Origin: Alphaproteobacteria bacterium UBA7488 | GTDB lineage: Bacteria; Pseudomonadota; Alphaproteobacteria; CAAHEQ01; UBA3637 | Length of the DNA: 9,232 bases | Assembly: GCA_002477185.1 (NCBI GenBank) | Contig: DLOI01000106.1 | Location: 31,492-40,723, forward strand | Reading direction: 5' to 3' | Part shown: piece by piece, positions 5,475 through 9,232 of the stretch | How positions within the stretch are numbered: position 1 is the stretch's first letter | Layout: each line of letters begins with the position of its first letter | The notes under the pieces: generated by a model | Seen by the model: the letters and a program-made list of their open reading frames with translations, nothing else | What the model was told of the DNA's origin: nothing | Databases searched by the model: none | Translations under genes and position numbers: made by a program

Positions 5475-5498
5475 AAAAAACCCCGACTAACGGGGCTT
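5475..5498 (-). terminator. Intrinsic terminator between the two tRNA-Val genes
   Basis: Minus-strand stem CCCCG-TTAGT-CGGGG (5481-5495) followed by T6 (5475-5480). It lies 6 nt after the tRNA-Val(GAC) CCA end and only 12 nt before the 5' end of tRNA-Val(CAC). Confidence 0.85.
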
Positions 5499-5501
5499 AA
5501 A

Positions 5502-5578
5502 TGGTGGGTGTAACAAGATTCGAACTTGTGACCTCTACGATGTCAACGTAGCACTCTAACCAACTGAGCTATACACCC
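5502..5578 (-). tRNA. tRNA-Val(GAC)
   Basis: 77 nt with encoded CCA (5502-5504). Acceptor GGGTGTA/TACACCC, D-arm GCTC/GAGT, anticodon stem CTACG/CGTAG with loop TTGACAT (anticodon GAC, 5542-5544), and T-loop TTCGAAT. It reads GTC and GTT Val codons. It is first in transcription order of the tandem pair. Confidence 0.97.
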
Positions 5579-5595
5579 CTTCGCTGGATAAAGGA

Positions 5596-5624
5596 TTTTT
5601 ACTATAAATTTTAGTAAAATGCAA
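5596..5624 (-). promoter_or_regulatory. Promoter candidate for the tRNA-Val pair
   Basis: Minus-strand TTGCAT (5619-5624), spacer 17, TAAAAA (5596-5601). The predicted start near 5590 would leave about 12 nt of 5' leader. An overlapping TATAGT is an alternative -10. Confidence 0.4.
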
Positions 5625-5694
5625 GTATTTTTTTTAAAAAAGTATGCTTTTATGTTTCTTATTCGATAACCTCTTATTATATGTGAAAAATTTC

Positions 5695-5716
5695 ATATAC
5701 ATTAAATATACATTAA
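5695..5716. repeat. Tandem repeat ATATACATTAA x2
   Basis: The 11-mer ATATACATTAA occurs twice head to tail (5695-5705 and 5706-5716), spaced by about one helical turn. It lies between the tRNA promoter and the 3' end of ptsH. Function is unknown; it could be a paired protein-binding site or simple AT-rich repetition. Confidence 0.4.
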
Positions 5717-5732
5717 TAGGAATATGGCGTGT

Positions 5733-5769
5733 AGTTTTCATTAAACTTAATAATTATTAATGCAAAACT
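5733..5769 (-). repeat. Stem-loop at the ptsH mRNA 3' end
   Basis: Immediately after the ptsH stop. On the minus strand AGTTTT(G)CATTAA pairs with TTAATG-AAAACT, 12 bp with one bulged base and a loop of about 12 nt. No T run follows, so it is not a standard terminator; it could protect the operon mRNA 3' end. Confidence 0.45.
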
Positions 5770-6045
5770 TTATTCTTCGCCAAATTTTTTATTTACAAGC
5801 TTCACCAATGCCTCAACCGCCTCTTTGGCATCAACACCGTAAGCCGAAATTTTTATCGTTTCGCCCAGTGGAGCGCCCAACATCAACAAACCCATGATAG
5901 ATTTACCGTTAACCGTCAAGTCTTGCTTGGTTACTTCAATATCAGACTTAAACGAATCGGCCAATTTGACAAAGGTGGACGTTGCCCGGGCATGAAGCCC
6001 TTTTAAATTTTGTATTTTAACTTTTGCCGTAACAGTTTCAAACAT
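5770..6045 (-). CDS. ptsH: HPr phosphocarrier protein
   Basis: 91 aa, normal HPr size. The active-site motif GLHARAT places the EI-phosphorylated His at residue 18. VNGKSIMGLLML (45-56) holds Ser49, equivalent to Ser46 of Gram-positive HPr, the site used by HPr kinase. HPr relays phosphoryl groups from PEP via enzyme I to EIIA in the cytosol. It starts only 5 nt after the EIIA stop with little Shine-Dalgarno, so coupling is likely. With hprK and EIIA in the same operon and no EIIB/EIIC, the role is probably regulatory (nitrogen-type PTS), not sugar uptake. The enzyme I gene is not in the window. A stem-loop follows the stop. Confidence 0.95.
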   Translation of the reverse strand: MFETVTAKVKIQNLKGLHARATSTFVKLADSFKSDIEVTKQDLTVNGKSIMGLLMLGAPLGETIKISAYGVDAKEAVEALVKLVNKKFGEE

Positions 6046-6050
6046 AGAAT

Positions 6051-6452
6051 TTACGAATCCAATTTAAGCAAATGTGACGCGATATTAATATAACGCCGTC
6101 CCGCCTCTTGCGCTGCAATAACGGCTTCAGACATAGGTTCAGCGCGCCCACGCACCAATTTGACCAACATGGGCAAATTCATACCCGATATGATTTCGAC
6201 ATTGCGTTCTTCCATAATCGACAAAGCCAAATTTGACGGAGTTCCGCCGAACATATCGGTAATGACGACAACGCCGTCACCGGTATCAACAGCCGACGTT
6301 TTTTCCAAAATTTCGTGCCTTTTCAATTCCACATCATCATCATTGGCAATACCAACGCATTCAATGCCTGTTTGCGGCCCAACAACATGTTCGGCCACAC
6401 GCAACATTTCTTCAGCCAATTTTCCATGAGATACAAGTACAATTCCTAACAT
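6051..6452 (-). CDS. manX: PTS EIIA component, mannose (EIIA-Man) family
   Basis: 133 aa, a stand-alone EIIA-Man domain. VSHG puts the phosphorylated His at residue 9. ITDMFGGTPSN (64-74) and SGMNLPML (89-96) are the conserved loops around the active site. It accepts phosphate from HPr-His in the cytosol. In alphaproteobacteria such single-domain EIIA proteins occur in the hprK-EIIA-ptsH cluster without a dedicated permease and are thought to regulate partner proteins by phosphorylation state; the partner here is unknown. AAGGAAGGG a few bases before the ATG sets the start. It lies 33 nt after hprK and 5 nt before ptsH, all one operon. Confidence 0.94.
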   Translation of the reverse strand: MLGIVLVSHGKLAEEMLRVAEHVVGPQTGIECVGIANDDDVELKRHEILEKTSAVDTGDGVVVITDMFGGTPSNLALSIMEERNVEIISGMNLPMLVKLVRGRAEPMSEAVIAAQEAGRRYINIASHLLKLDS

Positions 6453-6485
6453 ATGCCCTTCCTTTTGGACTATTTAAGCATTTTT

Positions 6486-6932
6486 TTATTTATCATGCAA
6501 CAAAAATACATCACCTGCCGCTATTTTAGCAGCTGTGCGCACCAAAGTCGTCAATACTTTAGACTCTTTATACAATCTAAACTGGCGAACTTGTTTGCCG
6601 AGAATTTCAACATAAGAGGCTTCTTGCGGCATACGTTCTGTGATTGTGGAAGTCAACTTTATTTGAACAAGGACGGGAACATCTTGTGCCGTTCTTAACC
6701 CACAAATAATACCGGTTCCCCACACTTCAATACACCCTTTCATCCTTTCATACGGAGAAGCCATCAATACGCCACCTTGAATTTTCACATGCGTTACATC
6801 ATCTGAAATCAAAACAGCGCCCTGTTCCATTAACGCCAAAGCCAACGATGATTTGCCCGCCCCCGAATCACCCGTAATCAAGATAGCTTGTCCGTTTAAA
6901 GCTATTGCAGTTGCATTTATGTTTGTTTCCAT
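6486..6932 (-). CDS. hprK: HPr kinase, short alphaproteobacterial form
   Basis: 148 aa, only the catalytic C-terminal domain of HprK/P, as is normal in alphaproteobacteria. Walker A is GDSGAGKS at 21-28, and LISDDV (41-46) carries the catalytic Asp pair with the usual 17-residue spacing from Lys27. GCIEVWGTGI (66-75) matches the HprK signature around IEVRGLG. It phosphorylates the regulatory Ser of HPr using ATP and may also reverse this. AAGGAG (6943-6948) lies 10 nt before the ATG. Two oddities: the His normally found before the P-loop (IHATA in relatives; active-site His138 of full-length enzymes) is Asn6, and the Arg of the signature is Trp71. Kinase activity may persist, but catalysis or the phosphorylase direction could be altered. 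Confidence 0.9.
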   Translation of the reverse strand: METNINATAIALNGQAILITGDSGAGKSSLALALMEQGAVLISDDVTHVKIQGGVLMASPYERMKGCIEVWGTGIICGLRTAQDVPVLVQIKLTSTITERMPQEASYVEILGKQVRQFRLYKESKVLTTLVRTAAKIAAGDVFLLHDK

Positions 6933-6951
6933 CGTTATTCAACTCCTTTAT

Positions 6952-7863
6952 TTAAGCAAGATAAGGTTCCATACGTCCTAATACCTGGCAAGAAATATTA
7001 TGTCCGAATTTAAGACATTCAGTTAAATTTTTTTTCCGTAATAATCCAGCGATAACTCCTGCTGCATAGGCATCCCCTGCTCCATTTGTATTTATTATTT
7101 TTTTGCATCTTAAAGTGGCGCAATCCGTCCAAATGCCGTTTTTTAAAATGGCACTGCCTTGTGCTCCTTTTGTTTTAAAACACAATAAAGGGAGCATAAT
7201 TTTTAATTCTTCCAATGCCTTAAATTCATATTCATTTCCAAATAAAACATCAACTAAAGGTATAATACCAGGCAAAGAATCTTTCAATTGATAAATCATT
7301 TGAGAATCAGACAACGTTAAAAATATACGGCAGTTTTTTTGTTTTGCTTTTTTAATAAGCTCAAATGATAAATTTAAACAACTTTTTAAATTATATAATT
7401 CAAAGAATAGAGCTTTAGTATTAAAAAATTCTTCGGGGATATCTTCTTCACTTAAGGTTTTAGAAGCTCCTGCTTTACCACAAATAGTCCTTTCTTTGTC
7501 TTCATGTACAAAAATCATACAACTACCCGTCGAGTAGATTTTTGATTTTGCCAAAAAAGAATGAACACCCGTATCAATCAAACTGTTCTCAAAAAATTTA
7601 CCTTCTTCATCCAAACCTATTTTACCCAAAAAAGCAGTATTAAAACCTAAAGTAGATAAGGTTCGGATGGAATTTGCAACCGAACCCCCGGCACATATAC
7701 TCCAGTTATATTCATAAAGATGCTGTAGCTGTTCATATTCTGTCGAAGTTGTTGAAAAATATCTTCCCTTTTGTTGATAGATATCCATACTGTGCGCTTT
7801 GTTTGTATCATAATAAACCGTACGATCAACAACCGCATTACCGATACCGACAATATCAAACAT
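6952..7863 (-). CDS. PfkB-family carbohydrate/nucleoside kinase
   Basis: 303 aa, ribokinase fold. GNAVVD at 8-13, GGSVANS (59-65) followed by FLGKIG (78-83) in the substrate side, FGNEYEF (208-214, the Asn/Glu Mg-binding motif), KGAQGSA (232-238) and NTNGAGDAYAAG (258-269) with catalytic Asp264. It transfers phosphate from ATP to a hydroxyl of a sugar or nucleoside. The domain layout is closest to the alphaproteobacterial adenosine-kinase-like group, but the usual DTxGAGD is NTNGAGD and the substrate is not certain. The start is set by AGGAGG (7867-7872) inside the end of the TrpF-like gene, which it overlaps by 8 nt, so translation is coupled. It lies 19 nt before hprK. Substrate guess: the phosphoribosyl-type or nucleoside compound handled by the upstream TIM barrel. 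Confidence 0.88.
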   Translation of the reverse strand: MFDIVGIGNAVVDRTVYYDTNKAHSMDIYQQKGRYFSTTSTEYEQLQHLYEYNWSICAGGSVANSIRTLSTLGFNTAFLGKIGLDEEGKFFENSLIDTGVHSFLAKSKIYSTGSCMIFVHEDKERTICGKAGASKTLSEEDIPEEFFNTKALFFELYNLKSCLNLSFELIKKAKQKNCRIFLTLSDSQMIYQLKDSLPGIIPLVDVLFGNEYEFKALEELKIMLPLLCFKTKGAQGSAILKNGIWTDCATLRCKKIINTNGAGDAYAAGVIAGLLRKKNLTECLKFGHNISCQVLGRMEPYLA

Positions 7864-8596
7864 GTGCCTCCTGCCATTTTAAAGCACTAGAAATAAATTT
7901 ACGAGCTTTAGAAATGTTGAAAATCTCATTATCTTCCAAATGTCTTTGTGCATCAATATAAATTTCAGCGTCTTTGGGTACAACTTTGTTGATTTTATCC
8001 AATTCCTCATAAATATTATCTGGACTTAAACCGCCGGCATATCCTTGCAAACGGTCGGAAAAAACAATTGGTCCGCGCGATTCGGGTTCATGCCCTTCCC
8101 CAAAAGAAAAATCATACAAATTATCAAATACCACACCTTTGTCATATATTTGCTTAATGAAGGATGCATTTTTGACGTTATAGGAAAATATAAAACGATG
8201 TTTAGGGAAAAGCTTCAGTGTTTCAATAACTTTATCAAGACTGGGTGTTTTTTCACGACCAATTAAAAAATTGAGTTGAACGCGGTTAAAAATGGGCGAA
8301 CCATTTTTCTTTTTTAATCCCAGAAAACGATCTAATTCAGGAGCCACAAATCCCGCACAAAACTCTTGAACCCATTCTTTATTCACATGCAAAGCTGCAT
8401 TTATATTTGATTTTGAATTGGATATAGCTTCTGCAATTTTAAGAATCCATTCATATCTTGGCATTTCTTTTGCGGCTTTATCAGCCGAAATTTGGATGCC
8501 GATTTCTCCGATAGGATAATCTTCCATCAATTTTAACAAATGGGGAATATTCGTATTTTCATCAGCACCCGAACAAGTTATATATTTTATTTTCAT
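7856..8596 (-). CDS. TrpF-like TIM-barrel protein (phosphoribosylanthranilate isomerase-like)
   Basis: 246 aa from the ATG at 8596, which has AAAGGG 6 nt upstream; an in-frame TTG two codons earlier is not preferred. An early Cys in YITCSGAD (Cys8) could match the catalytic Cys of TrpF. YDFSFGEGHE (161-170) resembles the strand carrying the catalytic Asp and the GGxGK loop, and GYAGGLSPDNI (185-195) resembles the phosphate-binding AGGLxPxNV. The final TrpF motif DxSSGVE is replaced by IDAQRHLED (214-222), and the protein is some 40 residues longer than usual TrpF. No other tryptophan gene is near. It is therefore likely a paralogue acting on another phosphorylated sugar compound. It is the first gene of the pfkB-hprK-EIIA-ptsH operon. 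Confidence 0.7.
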   Translation of the reverse strand: MKIKYITCSGADENTNIPHLLKLMEDYPIGEIGIQISADKAAKEMPRYEWILKIAEAISNSKSNINAALHVNKEWVQEFCAGFVAPELDRFLGLKKKNGSPIFNRVQLNFLIGREKTPSLDKVIETLKLFPKHRFIFSYNVKNASFIKQIYDKGVVFDNLYDFSFGEGHEPESRGPIVFSDRLQGYAGGLSPDNIYEELDKINKVVPKDAEIYIDAQRHLEDNEIFNISKARKFISSALKWQEAHV

Positions 8597-8621
8597 AAAC
8601 AACCCTTTTAATGTTTATTAT

Positions 8622-8650
8622 AATATATTCCTTTTTTCGTCATCTGACAA
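8622..8650 (-). promoter_or_regulatory. Promoter of the TrpF-like/pfkB/PTS operon
   Basis: Minus-strand TTGTCA (8645-8650), spacer 17, TATATT (8622-8627), 5/6 and 4/6 to consensus. A perfect TATAAT overlaps slightly downstream but at a 22-nt spacing. The predicted start near 8615 leaves a leader of about 19 nt with the AAAGGG ribosome site. No other good promoter is seen before hprK, so it may serve all five genes. Confidence 0.6.
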
Positions 8651-8770
8651 CAATTAAGAGGTTTTTTCAGATAATTTTAAATTCGATGAAAACAAAAAAG
8701 TGCCCGAGAACCACACACAATGTACTGTTACAAACTGTTCATTCAAAAAACTAAAATCAATTTTGAATTT

Positions 8771-8833
8771 TTAAAATAAATGTTTTTGGGCGGGACTATA
8801 ATTATCATTTTTAAATTCGTAAAAAATGGTCAT
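8771..8833 (-). CDS. Possible 20-aa small ORF
   Basis: The ATG at 8833 opens 20 codons (MTIFYEFKNDNY...KHLF) to TAA at 8771-8773. AAGGAAG (8844-8850) lies 10 nt upstream. A 19-codon basic ORF starting at GTG 8889 (RRLYRIRQTIKRKEV core) ends with TGA overlapping this ATG by 4 nt, the ATGA layout of coupled genes. Both are too short to trust; they may be a remnant or chance. Confidence 0.2.
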   Translation of the reverse strand: MTIFYEFKNDNYSPAQKHLF

Positions 8834-8914
8834 TTTCGACTCACTTCCTTGCGCTTGATCGTCTGACGAATCCTATAAAGCCGCCTCACCTCCCAAACGC
8901 ATTCTTATAAAAAA

Positions 8915-8991
8915 TGGCGTTCTCGGCGGGAGTCGAACCCACGGCCCCAGGATTAGGAATCCTGTGCTCTATCCATCTGAGCTACGAGAAC
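8915..8991 (-). tRNA. tRNA-Arg(CCT)
   Basis: 77 nt with encoded CCA (8915-8917) and discriminator G. Acceptor GTTCTCG/CGAGAAC, D-arm GCTC/GAGC, anticodon stem CAGGA/TCCTG with loop TTCCTAA (anticodon CCT, 8955-8957), and T-arm GTGGG-TTCGACT-CCCGC. It reads AGG. It begins 12 nt after the upstream membrane protein gene, with no terminator between. A T6 run follows the CCA directly, but no separate terminator hairpin is seen. Confidence 0.97.
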
Positions 8992-9003
8992 GCTGAAGCC
9001 AAC

Positions 9004-9232
9004 TTAATGGCGCGGATAATTGGAAAGAAATTCGCAAAACATCCGAACAATAACAAAGCTGACAAAAACCAAAATCAACTGAATAAATGCCAAAGAAATT
9101 TGCCCTGTCAATAACGAGACCAAACCAACCAAAGCAAACAAAGCCAAAAATGTAATCAAAACAATATAAATGATTTTTACATATGGTTTTAAACTAGCGG
9201 CATATCTGTCCACTAAAACCGTTTTATCTAAG
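9004..9232 (-). CDS. DUF4282-like small membrane protein (5' end outside window)
   Basis: The frame is open to the window edge, so at least 75 residues of the C-terminal part are seen; a GTG at 9213 is only an internal codon candidate. A polar lead (LDKTVLVDRYAASLKPY) precedes two hydrophobic helices joined by a short loop (KIIYIVLITFLALFALVGLV, then AFIQLILVFVSFVIV). The protein ends RMFCEFLSNYPRH. Two helices followed by R-x3-E-F is the pattern of DUF4282 inner-membrane proteins, whose function is unknown. The match is by eye. tRNA-Arg lies 12 nt downstream and may be co-transcribed. Confidence 0.6.
   Translation of the reverse strand, partial: LDKTVLVDRYAASLKPYVKIIYIVLITFLALFALVGLVSLLTGQISLAFIQLILVFVSFVIVRMFCEFLSNYPRH

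Larger units (their letters stand above)
8597..8914. other. Intergenic region before tRNA-Arg
   Basis: About 320 nt. It contains the operon promoter (8622-8650), two tiny overlapping minus-strand ORFs (8830-8889 and 8771-8833), the self-complementary CGTCTGACG (8860-8868) and repeated AAAATG/CATTTT arms (8807-8836). The stretch 8651-8770 is plain AT-rich sequence in which I see nothing supportable. Confidence 0.5.

Noticed and set aside
5679..5699. Imperfect AT-rich hairpin TATGTGAAA / TTTCATATA
   Set aside because: A two-base loop and pure AT pairing in an AT-rich spacer; likely chance.
6160..6698. Plus-strand ORFs opposite EIIA and hprK
   Set aside because: Shadows of genes with clear family motifs on the minus strand.
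7674..7961. ORFs in other frames across the pfkB / TrpF-like junction
   Set aside because: Both real genes have motifs and ribosome sites; these frames have none.
8705..8711. CGAGAAC copy of the tRNA-Arg acceptor strand as a possible attachment site remnant
   Set aside because: Only seven bases match and no integrase or element boundary is visible.
8914..9114. Plus-strand ORF starting MAFSAGVEPTAPGLG
   Set aside because: Antisense of tRNA-Arg and of the DUF4282-like gene; a typical spurious tRNA-derived translation.

Overview
The window reads as a low-GC, AT-rich bacterial chromosome, most likely from an uncultured, host-associated alphaproteobacterium. The pointers are a short HPr kinase followed by an EIIA-Man domain protein and HPr (the alphaproteobacterial PTS regulatory cluster), a pilin with a G/RSMIEMLG leader of the kind I associate with gut Alphaproteobacteria, and clear sigma70-type promoters. 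The lineage is an inference from gene content, not a measurement. No insertion sequence, CRISPR array, integrase or phage gene is visible.

Layout. Positions 1-119 hold the 3' end of pyruvate phosphate dikinase (+), closed by a strong terminator. About 480 nt of AT-rich DNA follows, with two palindromes built on the same AATACATT core, leading to an unrecognised 165-aa protein (+). Positions 1146-1703 lack a convincing gene but hold strong hairpins and one odd short ORF. A minus-strand block follows: a type IV pilin-like gene, two half-size CHR (ChrA) transporter genes in one operon, then a small acidic protein. Divergent from the pilin is a MutT-type Nudix gene (+), which converges tail to tail with a FlaR-like P-loop kinase and CYTH phosphatase/cyclase pair (-).

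Two near-identical tRNA-Val genes (GAC then CAC in transcription order) are each followed by an intrinsic terminator. The main operon (-, about 8650 to 5770) runs: TrpF-like TIM barrel, PfkB-family kinase, hprK, EIIA-Man, ptsH. Its spacing is tight, with overlaps or gaps of 35 nt or less, and a good promoter sits in front of the first gene. After a 320-nt gap come tRNA-Arg(CCT) and the 3' end of a DUF4282-like membrane protein that runs off the window.

How it works together. HPr keeps both its His phosphorylation site and the Ser site that HPr kinase uses, and EIIA keeps its active His, but no sugar-transporting EIIB/EIIC is present, so the set looks regulatory. The TrpF-like and PfkB genes are coupled to it translationally and transcriptionally. 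This is the best candidate here for an undescribed small-molecule module tied to PTS regulation. The HPr kinase has Asn where the annotated catalytic His normally sits.
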